Shown: one piece after another, positions 37,591 through 51,200 of the stretch
Position numbering within the stretch: the stretch's first letter is position 1
Layout: each line of letters starts with the position of its first letter
Origin: Datnioides undecimradiatus
Taxonomy: Eukaryota; Chordata; Actinopteri; Lobotiformes; Datnioididae
Reading direction: 5' to 3'
Length of the DNA stretch: 64,000 bases
NCBI GenBank assembly: GCA_008933995.1
Contig: WARS01000029.1
Span: 12,161,107-12,225,106 of the forward strand
Notes under the pieces: model-generated
What the model was told of the DNA's origin: nothing
What the model saw: only the letters and a program-made list of their open reading frames with translations
Databases searched by the model: none
Position numbers and translations under genes: made by a program

Positions 37591-40500
37591 ACAAGTAAGT
37601 GGCAGGGGAGGAAAAATTAAACATATCCCCCTGTTTTTTTTTCACCACTACTTCCTCATGCTGTCAATTAGTCTCAATCAATCCCGTCATTTCTGTTTAG
37701 AGTTGTTATAACAACTCCAGTCTGTCTTCCCGTCCACCGTCAACGCATAATAAATACGCTCCACAGTATATGTTATCTCAACACCTCTGTCAGCTGTTGG
37801 CAGCAGCAGCACTCCCTAATTGTGCTGCCACACTGGACAAAATGAGTGCTGCTTCATTTGATCACGACTGGGGGGAATACGAAGCAAGCGAAGCCCCAGA
37901 CCTGTTTTGGTTTGTCAGGACATGTTGCTCCCTCTAGCCTTTTCGACACTCGATTGCTTCTGAGTCTTCTGATTGTAGATGTGAGACAGAAGTGGGGGGA
38001 ATAAAGTGACTGAGAAAGTCATCTCCACAAATGAGAAGACGTGATTGGCTTCTAACAACTCTCCTCTCGGCTGTATTTGACTAAAGTGAGAGGTGAAGCA
38101 GTGCTTATCAGTAAAGTAAGCCTGCTTCGATGTATTATTAACAGGTGAGGGCGTGCAGGGTTTGCTTGGCTAAAACGGACTTAAGTGATGTGGGAGCGAC
38201 ACTGTCAATCTCAGCCTTCCTCTGAGAGTCAATTAGGTGATAAACAGGACTACATGTCTTTGGCAGCAGGGGGAAGGTTGATAGGCTGTCCCATGGATGT
38301 CCTGGGGCAAGGTAAACTGACAGTACAGCTTTGCCGTCAGGGATGCAGGCAGAGAGAACAATGTGCGACTGGCCCTGCCACTTGAGAGAGTAGGGTATGA
38401 GTGTTTTTATGTCGCCGTGCATGTGTGTGTACATGCATTATGTGCTGGCTTTTTACTGTGTGTCTTTGTGTGTGTGTGTGTTTGCCTGCTCAGCTGACTA
38501 AACTGAAGACACTGAATGTGGTAATGATGCTTCTCCAAGGAAAATCAGTTTGGATGGTAATACTGGTGATCGTACAAATGATGATGGCAGTGACAGGGTA
38601 ACTGGGACGGTGAAGGCTGTGAATATTGATTAGTCATTGTGATGTGTAAACACATTCATATTTACTGCGCCAAACGTATTCAAATAGTGTAGAAATATGT
38701 TCATGCATGTTTTTATACTGTGTGCTTGTATGAATGCATTGTTGTTTTATGCATTGTTTGTTATGAGTAAGAGTGATTACTTACATTATATATGGTGTGT
38801 GTATGTGCATATAACATATGGAGAGATGTATGATATAGATATTGTATATTTATATTGTTTATATGTAACAGGTTTTTGCTAGTTAATATTTTTTGCATTC
38901 ATAAAGTAGGTCAGTTAAAAGCATGATTACATGCTCATTAACTATGTACATCCTCAGGTCATACATAGCAGCCCTTTTCATAAAAATATATTAAATATAC
39001 AGACACAGTGTTCTGCTTATTATCAGCACTGCATTCTGTCTGTCCCTGGTACAACATACTGTTTTCATCCAATGTATATTTAGCCAACATGGTAAAGCCA
39101 CAGTATGGCTAAGGGAATTATTACGGGCTCATTAGGTATATAGATATTCAGGTCATACACCAAGTGTGTCAATATAATAAGAAAATATTCTAATATCTTT
39201 TTCAACCATGTCCTTTCATTCACGCTCAATACTAAGCTGAAAACAGTCTCAACAGATGAATTTTAATGAGTGGTTTGCCATTATTACCCTCATTATTTTC
39301 CAATTAGCAAACTGTACACCACATCAGCACAGCCCAGAAAGATCAACTACTGTACCAAACCATAAATACATCTCCTCTCTTATCTGTAAATAACAAGAAA
39401 CTGAATACCAGGCAGTAAAAGACTCCACAAAGGATAGATCATTGCAAGTGCACTGCATGAGAAACAATTCCAGTGAGCAGGGATAAAATGCATTAAAGAT
39501 AATGAAGTCCATGGTAGCCCATACCGAGAGCCATCCCAAGCTCAGGAATACGAATAGAAAATAACAAAATATCTGAATTAGTAACATTAATTCTGCAGCA
39601 TGACAGGTAAAACAGAACAGAAATATCAGGAGAAGAGCAACAGAAAACTGACCTTGCATGGTTTTATCTTTACGAGGGCAACGGGCTGAAGGCAAAGGAA
39701 TGTGTTTGTGGTTCAAACAGAGAGGTCTAAGTTAATAAACATTAGCCAACATGCTCTTACAAAGTCTGAGGCATGGTCAGATACAAAGGATGGCAGGGAG
39801 GCCAAATAACTGATTCACAAGAAAAAATAAAGAAATATTAACACTGAGTTGCAAAGCTTGAAAATTATTTGAAATTGAACATGTTTGATGCAATACTTTG
39901 ACAATATTTTTGCTCTTTACCATGTTTTGTTTATTTCTGTGACTCTTCTAACAGCCTCATATCTTGCTATGTGTGTGCTGACCTTTGATTTCAACAATAA
40001 GATACATTTCTGTTAGTTTAGGAATGAAGAAATTAGTGTCTGTTTTTTCAGTCTTTACAATCGAGTAGGAGGCTGTTTAGTATCATGTGATGAACGGCTG
40101 TATTGTAAGTATAGTAAGAGCGCCACCTTTCTCTGTTCATTGCTACTGCCGTCCTCCATTCCAATGAACACGCCCTCCACAGCAGCCATTTTCGGTTCAA
40201 CCACATCTGCGTGGTGTTTGACCTATTTTCTGCAAGCTTGCCTTGTATGTGTAAAAGAAAAAAAATACAAACGGTGTCACTGTATTTCAGTCAGCTCAGT
40301 TATTTTGGGGCAAAAAGAGCCGTCTTTGGGTGCATATCTAGCGTGAAATGCAAGTGGCGGACGAGTGACATTGTCAGCTCGTTTTCTCCACCTTGTCTGT
40401 TGGTCGTGGAGCGTAAGAGCTGGTTGGCTAGACAGGCGGGGGCTACAGGGTCATTGTGTGTGTGTATGGAGAGATGCGCTGAGTGAATAACCTTCCCCGG

Positions 40501-40752
40501 TAACAGCTGTCAGATCCACCAGAGCAGAGCAGAGGACAGAAGAGCAGGTCCAACCAGGCCCAACCCAGACATAAGACTGATAGGGGTGGATGGCAGAAGG
40601 GGTGGGTGTGGGCTGGACTGTCTGCCAGCCTTGAATGCTGGGCTCAAGGGTTTTTGATGGGTGGCCACACCGAGCCTCTTGACGGGGGTCTCGGCACCCA
40701 GGCAGCTTATTGTTTAACACGCTGCTCATCTCTTTTATTTCCCCCAATGCAG
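37591..40752. other. Non-coding; no supported gene
   Basis: The region is balanced to 38650 and then AT-rich. A TG-rich stretch lies near 38421-38482. A 130-codon Phe/Leu-rich minus-strand frame (39324-39716) has no domain and no splice context. Confidence 0.55.
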
Positions 40753-40898
40753 ATTCCACGCACAGCAGTGCAGAGCACACAGGCCCAACAGTGGCCCGGG
40801 ACGCCGCCTTTGTCGAGGTGTCAGTCGCCAACGCAGCATCTCAGCATGGTTCACCACTGGGCATGACAGGGGATGCAGACCCCATGAAGGGGGATTAG
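40753..40898 (+). CDS. Possible 3'-terminal coding exon, unidentified protein
   Basis: A strong acceptor (TTTATTTCCCCCAATGCAG, ending 40752) is followed by an open frame that ends at TAG 40896-40898. If the acceptor is used, the peptide reads (D)STHSSAEHTGPTVARDAAF...GSPLGMTGDADPMKGD, about 48 residues. It is polar and low in hydrophobics, like a disordered C-terminal tail. Third positions are G/C-rich, unlike the AT-rich surroundings. It lies in a GC-richer patch (40500-41060) that is also open on the other strand (40451-40831), so composition may explain the lack of stops. I recognise no protein. Confidence 0.25.
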
Positions 40899-41023
40899 CA
40901 CCCCGCCTATTGTCTGATGGCACTGTGGTGCTGGATTTGGCTGCTTGGCTATTCAACGACTGTATTTCTATTCTTTGGCAGTTGACAGGGACGCTCAGTG
41001 GCCCCACTTTTGTTCCCCTGCAG

Positions 41024-41138
41024 TATCAGAATGTGTTCGTGTCATGCCCCCAGCCGAGGCCCTTATTATCTCTCTTGACATGACGAGGAAAGGTGCGATG
41101 GTAGATTCTGTTATTGCTGTCTGCCGCCTGACCTGCAG
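41024..41138 (+). CDS. Possible internal coding exon, unidentified
   Basis: The acceptor TTTTGTTCCCCTGCAG ends at 41023 and the donor CAG|GTTAGG starts at 41139. The 115 bp between has an open frame reading SECVRVMPPAEALIISLDM... and ending VIAVCRLTCR. It lies 125 bp after the stop of the candidate at 40753-40898, so the two are unlikely to be joined in one frame; they could be alternatives. A conserved non-coding element is an equally good explanation for this balanced, repeat-free stretch. Confidence 0.18.
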
Positions 41139-43180
41139 GTTAGGGTGTTTTTTAATGGGTTAGGTAGAAGCTTGCTTCTCATGTATAATTTACTGTTGAT
41201 TCTGTTAACGCTGAAAGGAGAGCATGTTGACCGAGACTTAACCTATGAGGGTTTGGTCGGATTTGATGTTATGAATACAAAATCAAGGGTTTTTTTTTCC
41301 TGGGTCCTGTTGGTTTTGTTTTATTTGCACTCTTTTATCATTTAAATAGAATCGCATTCATTTTGCTTCACACAGAGTGCTCGTCAGGTCACGTAACATT
41401 AAACATGACAGATTATTGCTGTTGAGCAGTAATGTGTAGTTGTGTATCAAGTGTGTTTTAAACATCACTTGTAAAATGTGACCTCATGTGGCTTGTGGAA
41501 AAGGATGTATCCTAATTCTGAATGGCCAACAATTCTAAATATATACAATTATATAAATATCAATACACTAAACAGTTTATTAAAAAAAAAAATACAGGTA
41601 AAATAAGACGTACTGTTTATATCTTTAGTTTGAAAAATAAATATTGATATTGTTTTTTATTTAAGAAAAGTATTTGTGCTTTGCTTTCATTTGTCCGAGA
41701 ACAATGTGGTAATAGATGTTTAGTACACCTCACTGTGTACAGTTTTTCAGAGGCCAAAAACCTCAGCCCAGCCCCACAGTACTCATTTCTATGTTGAGAG
41801 AGCAGTTTGGGCGGTAAAGCACTGTGGAAAATAGTGATGGATGGCTCCTTGGTCTCTCATAGAATAGAGAGGCAGTGGAAGTTTTTTCTTTTTTTTCTTT
41901 TTTAGATTGAGGCAGCAGCTCAAGGAGATACAGTTTTACAGTAAATATATTTTGTTCCTGCTGTGTCTGAAAAAGCTTTTTTCAACTTCAGACTTTCTTA
42001 CATTTTTGGCGTTTGGGGTTACTCCCATGCAAATGCTATTACCGCAGTGTGCTTCCTCCATTCAGCTCAACCCTTGCATCTTAAAAGATAAAGCATATAT
42101 AGGTTGCCTGAAATCTTCCTCAGCTCTGGACTCATAATTTTAGACAATAAACAATGAGTCATTTGGAAAATTTCCCCATGGTCTGATATAGAAAAACACT
42201 TTAACATGCAAACAAATTATGTGATCGCTCTGCAATTGTGCAAACTTTGCCAAAGCATGCTCCAATGTTGATGATATAGTAAACAAAACTCCATTGTGAC
42301 TTCATCCGGACTTAAAACTGAATTGCAGACATATGCTTCACTGTACACCATCCTGGTCTGAATTTTAGTTGGGTTTTTTTTTTTTTTGTTCACTCAGTCT
42401 TGTTTATCAAAAGATTTTCCACATACCTTTCCAGGAGATGTTGAAATAAAGAGACGAGAAAATCCTGCAAAGCATACCTCACTAGTGCTTTGCCAAGGAG
42501 CAATCCCCAGACAAAAGAAGCCCCATACCTCAGAAGTACCACAAGTGCTGAAATTGATATTTCTATTACCAGTTATTACAAACACAGTTGCCTTACAACT
42601 GCTTCTCATTTATGAGGATTAGAAGGAAACACTCAGAAAAGAGTGTGCAGAGAATGCCATCTTTGTTTTTATTTTCCTGCCCCTTGTCGTAGTGTTGATG
42701 TCAGTGGAAGGTGAGCAACTTGTTCATGGGTAGCTCAGAGGTTGTGGAGGTTTAACTGGCCTTGATCCCTGTCAGGCAGCCATAATGAGGAGGTTCCGCT
42801 TTCCCCATCAGCTGGGAGTAATGGCCACCATAAAGGCCTTGATTGCAGCTGCTGCAGAACGCTCCTTCACATGGTAGAGTGACTCTTGAACTCCTTCAAT
42901 CATCTGTCTGACTCATATACAACCAACCATCTCCTCAGACCGTTTTGTCAATGTATATCTCCTGTAGTCCTGCTACTTCTTAAACATGCCAAGTTAAACT
43001 ATAATGTAAAGTACTCAAAACAGAGGGAGGAAAAATATGTTCCATGACAGGGAGTAACAATTTTCTGTGTTGTCATATGAAGTGCTGATTCTGTTTCCTC
43101 CTGAAAATTAATTTTAACATAATCATTTTACATTATTTACAGCTAACAATATATCGCAGTTTGCAACTTATTTGTCGTTG

Positions 43181-43191
43181 CCCCCCCCCCC
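43181..43191 (+). repeat. Poly-C run
   Basis: Eleven C residues. Confidence 0.95.
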
Positions 43192-43499
43192 GAAAAATGC
43201 TAATGTGTTCAATGGAGTACAGACAGATATGTGAAAAAGAACCCATTTAAAAACACACAAAGGTAAGACGGCCCTAAGGTTGTGCCTGAATCTGTTCAGT
43301 CATCCTGCTAAACATTGATCTCTCTCTAAACTGGGTGAAAAAAAAAAATCACTCCTGTGCGTGTTTACCTGTTAGACAGAACGTCATGTTGTCTTGTTAA
43401 AGCCCCAGTCCATGACAGCAGGGTGGCTCCCCCTGTTGAAATAATGTCACTCCATCATATGCTGTGCCGATATAGTGATTTACTGGGTTAAAAATACAG

Positions 43500-43517
43500 A
43501 TTTTTTTTTTTTTTTTT
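43500..43517 (+). repeat. Poly-T run
   Basis: A T run of about 18 bases. No SINE or LINE body is recognisable next to it. Confidence 0.93.
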
Positions 43518-46500
43518 AGTTTTTTTCCTCTGTGCTTGCATAAACATGACAAAGCCTGTCTGCAAAATATGTTATATGCATATCTTGACAATTTAATTAT
43601 AACTATATATGGTAAAATATATTGATAATGTTCCTGAATACATAAATTAGAAATAAAAAAAATTAAATGAAAGCCTTTAATTGTATCTAAATGTACATCA
43701 AGTTTAGATGGGTAGATAAATTCCAGCTTGGCCTGTATCTCTAAGAGGATAATGTAAGTGGTAAAGGGGGCCAGGCAGAAGATTTCTTCAGTATCATTTG
43801 GGCAGCCACAACAGAGTGTGGGCGGTGACCAGACGTGGCAGAAATCTGGAAGAGGTGTCTCACGTTGTGTAGGTCGCTTCCAATTCACTGGATCACCATT
43901 TTCATTTACAATCAGCCCCGTAATTAAGGGGAACCAACCCAGAAATTATCAATCAGTTAATTACTGGGACACTGCAAAACAAATCCAGCTCCTGATTGAA
44001 GCCCACTGGCTGCACTTACAAGATGCTGCAGTCATCCAAATGAAAGGTTTGTGTGTTGACTAACTACAAAAAAAGAATATCCATTTGTCATTTTGTGTGG
44101 CAACAGAATTTTCAAATATTATATACCTTTGTGTTTTAATTTATTCTTCAAGTATAATAGCCTTTAAAATTATTTTTAAGTTGAGATAAAATTTCAATTA
44201 TACTTTAATTTGCAATGTTGACTCTCCAGTCATTTAAAGCACTTTTTCTTTTACTTTTTTTTCTGCAGTCATGCAGGCAGTGGCACAATAAGTATGTCAC
44301 ATAACATGTAACGGTTACATGTAACCAGCAATTAACTCCTCAATGACTAGGAAATACATAAGTAATTAAAATGTGGAATGCCATGTTTAGTGGTTTCCTT
44401 ATGTTAGAAAATTGTACAGTAGGAAAATGCTCATGCTGTAAAAAGGGAAATGGTCTTGAAGCTTGGTTGGAAAAACTTTTTTTATTTCACTTCACCGGTG
44501 CATAGGGAAAAAGGGGGATGCAAAAAATATACAGTGCGCACAAATACACACACGCTTATAGCATAAGAGCTGTGCATCTGATTTCCCACAAATGTCCATT
44601 TATTGACACACTAATTATTTCATGACCTGTTTTATGTACTCCTTTACAATTGCATTAATGTCCAAAACAATTCTATTTTATGCATTTTTCATTACATTTA
44701 ATGCAGTTAATATATATTCATTGTATCCACCTGTATGTAAACACTACTCACAAAAGCATGCAGGGAGAGCCCAGCAGGAAACTCTGCATGAACCAGAGCT
44801 TATTGTGATTCACTTAACTTTTTTTCTCAAATGGGAGAGAGAGGGACCTATAAATTGCTTGACTCAGGACCTCTATTTCCCATCAATACATTTCCACTGC
44901 CCCCTCTAGGCATCAGAGCATCAAAATGCATAACAATCCCCTGATAGTGTCAGCAGCCTACAGCTCATCTCTAAAGTAAATGCTGGCTGGATAGAATTAA
45001 AGGGGAGGTCCTGTGTTTTTCTTGGCAGAAACATTTTCATGATGTCTCTGTTAGAGAGATGTCTTCACAAGAGACAGAAATGAAAAGGAAGAAAATGCAG
45101 CAGCTGAGTAGATGACAGCCCATCAGACACTGCTGCCTACTATGCTGCACATATGTGAAAATACTGGTGTCTACTACTGTATGTTATGTGCAATCCACTG
45201 TCTGATTCTATCTGACCTCCACATGTATTATATTAAAAATATTCCTTATTACTGACAGAGGAATATTTCAAACTCAGCAGTGCTTTGTCTATTTTTTCCT
45301 CTTTAGACCTGTCTTGTAATTGGTTTCCTCATGGCTTCTCCGAGTGTAATGCTGATTGCACAGTGCCACAGATCTGAGCTTGTTCTGTCTTGTTTGAAGC
45401 GACCCCATAGCCGGTGACTTGAAAATGTTTTCTGGAAGCTGCATCCAAACAGGGATGCTGCAGGAACAGGGTCCTCTGCTGGTGGCAGACGAGGGAGTGG
45501 GGGTTGGAATGAGACTTGAGTGGCCAAATCACAGAATCTGGGCCCAGGGTTTTTTGGCAGGCAGCAGAGTGTGAAATTTACAGAATTTCTTGTGTTGGTC
45601 ATGCAGCTGCTGCTGTGCTTGTATCACGTTATTGTCAGAGTAGCTCTGAGAGAAGACTAGAACGTTGGGTAGCGGGAGTGGGAGAATTCAGACATGATGT
45701 TTTGCCAGCTTTTGTACAAAATACGACAATGCAGATAAGATGGCAGGACTGGAAGGTGACATTGATTTTTCTGTGTGCGATAGGACTTCTTTGGCAACAT
45801 TTAAGCTGGTTAAATTATTTTATTCTTTTTAGTTTTTCAATTCTGCAATTCTCTCAGTGTAGCGAATAGAACAAAGAAAAAGAAACATTTTGAAACACTT
45901 GTTGTTGTACCTCCATAATTTAGTGTAGCAAATATAAAATTAAAGGCGAGCATAATCCAGGACCAACAAAACAGGGAAACCCATGGCAGTGCTTCTCTCT
46001 TTGCCTCCTTTGCTTCTTTTCACCCTGTTTTCCTTTCCTGTCCCATTGTCACAACCCAAAGCCACTTATATTTACATGGCAAAGAGGTGGAAGTACTGCA
46101 GCATGCCTAATTTGCAGCAGGCCCCATGTTTTCTTTACAAATTGCAGTCACATATCATTTAGTTTCCCTGTATTATTGCAAAGAAAAACAATCAGAAAAC
46201 CTCAAATGGAGGCCACCGTACACTGATCTCATCCCTGGCTTCGGCGTCCCTCCCAGTTCATCTCACTAACTGTCTCTGCCTCTGCCAGGATTTACTGGAA
46301 CAGATGCCTTCTTATTTTGACGGCCTGCTGCTTGCCCCAGTCAGTTGGGCAGCAGGTCACAAATGCTCACATACCCATGAGGACACATGGGCACACAGAC
46401 ACACATACACATACGCACCCCTACGCTGTGATGGCTGTGAAGCATGTGTGTTTAACTTACTGGTTGTTTAAGTAAGCTGAGAAGAATCCCCTCAGGTGAT

Positions 46501-46794
46501 TAGTTCATTTGCAAGTCCCCGGCTGTGGAGGCGAGTACAGGCCCGCTGCCCCACTCTCTGCAGCTCTGTGTTCAGCCCTGGCTCTCTGTCTGCCTTATTC
46601 TTTTGCTACCAGCCTTGCTCGCTCCATCGTCTTTCTTTTTTTCCCTGCTCTCTTCTGCTGTTTGTTTGTGTTTCTCTAGACTCTGAGGGAGGAGAAGGAG
46701 ACGGAGCGAGAGAACAAGAAAAAAGAAAAGAAAAAATGGAGAGAGAAATGTTAAGCCAGCTAGAGTAATAGCGCCGGCCTTTGTCCTGCACTCA

Positions 46795-47130
46795 TTATTT
46801 TCGCTTTGATTACAATCTGGAGCAGCTCAAGTTACCCTAATTCGGCCGGCTGAGGCTCTGGCTGAAATTGTGCTGTGCTGAGTGATGGTTGAATTGAAGC
46901 TGCCAGGGGGGTCAGCAGTAGATCTGGTGTGGCAAGGAGAAAAATCATAATAATAATAATAAAAAAAAAATAAAAATGCAAAACAAAGGCAATAACTGTG
47001 GCAATAATGTGACAAACGTGCAGCATCATAATAAACACAATCTCCGAGTAAATTTCACACTCATCCAGCATGGAGGAGATGTAAACGATGAGACCAACCG
47101 TGTAATTCCTTCAGGGACACTTTGATGCCA
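46795..47130. promoter_or_regulatory. Candidate conserved non-coding block around an ATA/poly-A tract
   Basis: The flanks (46795-46940 and 47025-47130) are of balanced composition, with TTTGATTACAATCTGG, CTAATTCGGCCGGCTGAGG and GTGTAATTCCTTCAGGG. They are separated by a simple ATA/poly-A tract at 46946-46976. No frame with splice signals is seen. This is inference from composition and motif content. Confidence 0.2.
46946..46976 (+). repeat. (ATA)n / poly-A tract
   Basis: Short ATA units followed by an A run. Confidence 0.92.
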
Positions 47131-47916
47131 ACGGGACGTCTTGTTTATGCCAGAACGAGAATGTTGAGAAATGGTCTCGGTGTGTTGCACCGCACTGAGT
47201 GCATGGAAGAGCAGGCAGGCATGCTGGGATTCTCTGGCCAGTGACGGTAGTACCATGGGAGGGGAATGAGTGCTGAGGACGCTGCCTCAGGCCCAACCAC
47301 CGCTAGACACTAAGCACTGCAGAGACCAGGTCCCCATGTAGCACTAATCACAACCCCCTGCTCCTTCCATCTGTTCTCCATCAGCGGCCTTACAGTACCA
47401 CTCCACTGCCTTACCTCAATCCCCACTCCATCCTCTACCCTTCTGGCTATCACTCTCACTGTCTCTTTAACCCTCTGTAGCTGGACCCAACCTCCTTTTT
47501 GGTTTTTAGGTTTTTTTCCTGGCTTTTATTTCTTCAGCCAGTACCCGTGAGGAAGGAGGAATATCAGCCTGTGAATTCAAGTTTTGTTTTTTGTTTTGGT
47601 TTTTTTGGTTTTTTTTGCTCTGGCAGCTACACCAAAACACACATATACAACACAACATACTGACACTGAATACTTTAATCCACTCTGTCTTTGTCACGCT
47701 TTTATTTTCTCTCCCACACAATGTCTCTCAGTTAACGTCCCCTTTGCCTTCTGGTCACAGCACGTAATCTGGTAGCGATGGCACAAAGTGTCATCAGACA
47801 GATGTGAGTGTTCTAACTACAACGCCGCCGTCACTTCAATTACTAGCCTCGTTCACAGTTGTACTACAGCTATGCTGATTTTTGCTGCCCCTAATGATCA
47901 GATTAGAGTTACTAAT

Positions 47917-47946
47917 TAAAAAAAAAAAGAAGAAGGAAAAAAAAAA
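47917..47946 (+). repeat. A-rich tract
   Basis: Two A runs separated by GAAGAAGG, directly after TACTAATT. Confidence 0.92.
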
Positions 47947-48192
47947 CAATATTACGAGCTGCCCTAACGCTTCTCTGGGCGGTGATGAGTGAGGGCAAAG
48001 TTATTATTCTTTTGAACTCCTGCGGTGTGGGGGAAAGACGGCAGACATTCAAAGCAGCATGACGTTTGGTGTTTGTTATTTCTTTTTTACTTTTTTTAAT
48101 TCCTGGGCCGGAGATTTATGGCTTGATAAGTGCCTCGAACTTTTCTTTTTTTCAAATGGGGATAATTTAAATACACCTCACAGGCGGAGAGC

Positions 48193-48231
48193 TTTTTTTT
48201 CTCTCTCTCTCTTTTTCTCTCTCTTTCTCTC
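48193..48231 (+). repeat. CT-rich polypyrimidine tract
   Basis: T8 followed by CT units with T insertions. Upstream T-rich sequence gives a Phe/Ser-rich chance frame. Confidence 0.92.
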
Positions 48232-51200
48232 ATGTGATTCTCTCAGTCTTGCTGCGTTGCTCAGGTCTTTTTTATTCTACTTTTATGTCAGCCAGGGTTT
48301 TTCCCTTTCCTCTGTACCACAGTGGACATGATTTATCTTTTTCATTGGGGTTTACTGTACCTCTATACATGTTAATGCAATTCACCCTACCATCTTTAGA
48401 AATACATGACATGACCACTGTGTTTCTTTCTCTAATGTATTTAAGCTTTTAAGTCACGTTCATAAGCTCATGTATTTTCACTCGTGGTCAAAAAATGTCT
48501 TAAACAGCATTACGGCTACAGTGTACAAATCATGTGAGTAGCGAGAACTGTAAATAAAACATGTTAGAGGCCAAGAAAATGACCCACATACACAGACATG
48601 CTCTCCTGCTGTGCATTTAATCCATTTCACCCACTTGCTTCAGATTTGAGCCACTCTCTCAGAACTTTTGGCCTTTCCTTTTTTTCCATAGAAAGTGTAC
48701 AAAAAAAAAACGTGGATTCAGGTCAGAATTTTTGGACACAATATATTTCTCGTAGATTTTCCGTACTTTACCATCTCACCCAAGAGCTTCCTGTGCTTGT
48801 GCGGGGCGGCACTTCCTCATTCAGCCATTACATCATTTGTTTCTATTTCCTGTCAAGCGTGACTGCTCGACAGCCCATCCGTATAATTAAAACGACCTTT
48901 AAGCAATTTGCTGCTGAGTTTCTAATATTTTTAGCCTGGTCATTATTCCCGATGCACAGATGTGGCATGTCAACGAGAGAACGTGGGCCTGACAGCATCT
49001 CACTCCTATTGTTCATTCGGGAAAAAAATTGAGTATACTGTAGGTAGTCAGGTTGGTGATGGAGCTATTGCCCAATTTATTCATTCAAGTGTCAGTTATA
49101 CAGACAAATATGTGTAGAGCCATTGTGGGGCTGAATTTTTGGAGCTGTTACAGCCTGTCAACATAGTGAGAGCACAGTCATTAATCACCATACATTTGAT
49201 CAGAATGCAGCAAACCTCTACAGTTTCCTGTGATGGAAGGACAGGAAGGCTGTGTTAGATCTTGTTCCGCTAATTGGGTTAGTCCAGCTAATGGCCATTT
49301 AGATGGTGGATAACAGGGAGGCATTTTACCCCACAAATGTGGTGATGGACGCAGAAGCTATCATGTATTTGAATCGTACTCAAGATAAAAAAAAAAGCTC
49401 ACAATTGTTTGTAATGCTTGCTTTGGACTTCTCAGAATATAGAGAGTGTACTGTATTACATTCTGCCGTGTAATGGTGGTTTGGTAGCCTGGTAATTATT
49501 TTCAAAGTGTATTTTGGCACAGCAGAAAAATACTCTGCAGGTATTTGTTTAATTCTCACAGTCCATGTCTGATAGGTTTGTCAGTTTCATAGAGGCTATG
49601 CAAGAAAGTGTGTAATGTGGAAATGTGGAATGCCACAAGTGGTTTATAATTTGAGCAAACTGCTATGTGAAATCACCCGCTCCTCTGCATCCCTCACAGA
49701 TTTCAGCATACAGAGCGTTTTCCAAGAAATGTTCCCTGAAACTCGTTTGAGAAGAACAACAGCCCACTGTACGGGGATGTGGGAATTGAGAAGGGAATTA
49801 AAATTACAATACCTGCATGCCCAGCTGCCCAAGTCAAATTGCTCGGCTGTTATATGCTTCTCTATGCAATATCCTGCCATTGAGCTCTGTGCAAGGCACG
49901 CTAATAATGAAGCTGTCTCTGGCGTAAGGATTTCCGTGTGCAGGTCATGGATATTGGAAGAGAGGGAATATATATGTGACTGTGCTGCCCTAAATGGGCT
50001 AAGGGGCTTGCTATTCCCCAACCAAAATCACTGCTACTGTTTTGGTGGTGTCCAGTGGAAATTACTGCCCAGTTTCTGCAACCACGTGCCCAGCTTGAAA
50101 CTACCAAGAGCAGCTAAAAAAGTGAAATAACCTTAGTAATATCAGAGGATATCTACACCGCTCTTGTAGTGTTACTAAAAAAAATGGAAGAAAAAAAAAA
50201 ACAAACAAAGACTGGCTGGCGTCCTTGGTTGAGTGTAGCTCTGGGCGCAGTTTCTGTTTGGCTGCCAGCGCAGTTTCTGGCCCCGTTATTTCCTTCCAAA
50301 TGAGAAGGAAATGTCGTTTGTCCCCACCATGAGCGAGCGGCCGCTGAGATGAGGAATAGGCCCACTGCTTCACACAGACTAACGTGACAGGCTGCATGAC
50401 ATCACTTAGCCAAAATGGATTGCCACTTCAAAATGGTACAGTTCTGCCCAGTGTTAGCAGGGCTCTCACTGGAAGAAAATAATTGACTCTGAAACGTATT
50501 CAATGTATTCTCATTTTGTTTTAGTTCTGGCAGTGGTGTTGTTTTTCTGTGGGTGGCAAAGATTAGTTGGCAACGTTCAGTGTCTTCAGTCTTGGATTTG
50601 TGTGGGAAAAGTGAATTAAAGACAAGAATTAAAACTCCCTAATTAGAGCTGTTGACAGAATTTCACGGCGTCCTATGGTGTGTTTAATAACTTACGTTCA
50701 GCTGTATTTCCCAGGTATGATATTTGGCTAGTGATGATTACCTTGTGGACTCCCACAGACTAAATTTAAGGAAATCATATTGGTTTAAAATTATAAATAT
50801 TACAGCCTGAGGGAGCCAATTGAAAAAGCCTGATGGGTAGAGCAACGACTGCCAGCGTCAGATTTTCAATTCACACCCAGTCAAAATATAGGCATTGGTT
50901 TGCAACAAGTCAAAAAGGGGTAGTTAAACAAGAGCAAGAAGAAGTTCCCCGGCATCATCAGTCTATGCAGATGGTCTTGTTTTAATTTGCTGAGGTTTTG
51001 GGATATTTGCTGGTAAGACCTCTGCAGCCACGCTGTCGAAATATTATATTTGAAAATCTCATCAACAATGGGTCTTTCCAGAAACAATGTCCCGATTGCT
51101 TCATATAATTCACTGTACTGTCAACAGTTTCCATTAGAAACTATTTTCTGGTGGGTTTCTCAGTGGGTGACATCTCAAAACTTTGACACATCTGATATCT

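Larger units (their letters stand above)
41139..46794. other. Non-coding; no supported gene
   Basis: AT-rich with homopolymer runs. A 163-codon minus-strand frame at 43397-43888 crosses the poly-T run (its Lys run) and is not protein-like. The 45303-45869 stretch is open in frames on both strands without a recognisable product. Confidence 0.55.

Noticed and set aside
42726-42770. tRNA-like GGGTAGCTCAGAGGTT ... CTTGATCCC
   Set aside because: The A-to-B box distance is too short for a tRNA or an intact SINE head.
43397-43888. 163-codon minus-strand frame
   Set aside because: It contains a Lys run encoded by the poly-T tract and AT-driven composition, with no domain.
50830-50880. tRNA/SINE-like segment (GGGTAGAGCAACGACT ... 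TTTTCAATTC)
   Set aside because: The B-box match is weak, the spacing is short, and no SINE body or tail is present.
50881-51115. Minus-strand frame reading ELYEAIGTLFLERPIVDEIF...
   Set aside because: It looks protein-like by eye but has no recognisable family, no good splice site and a stop just upstream; kept as a chance frame.
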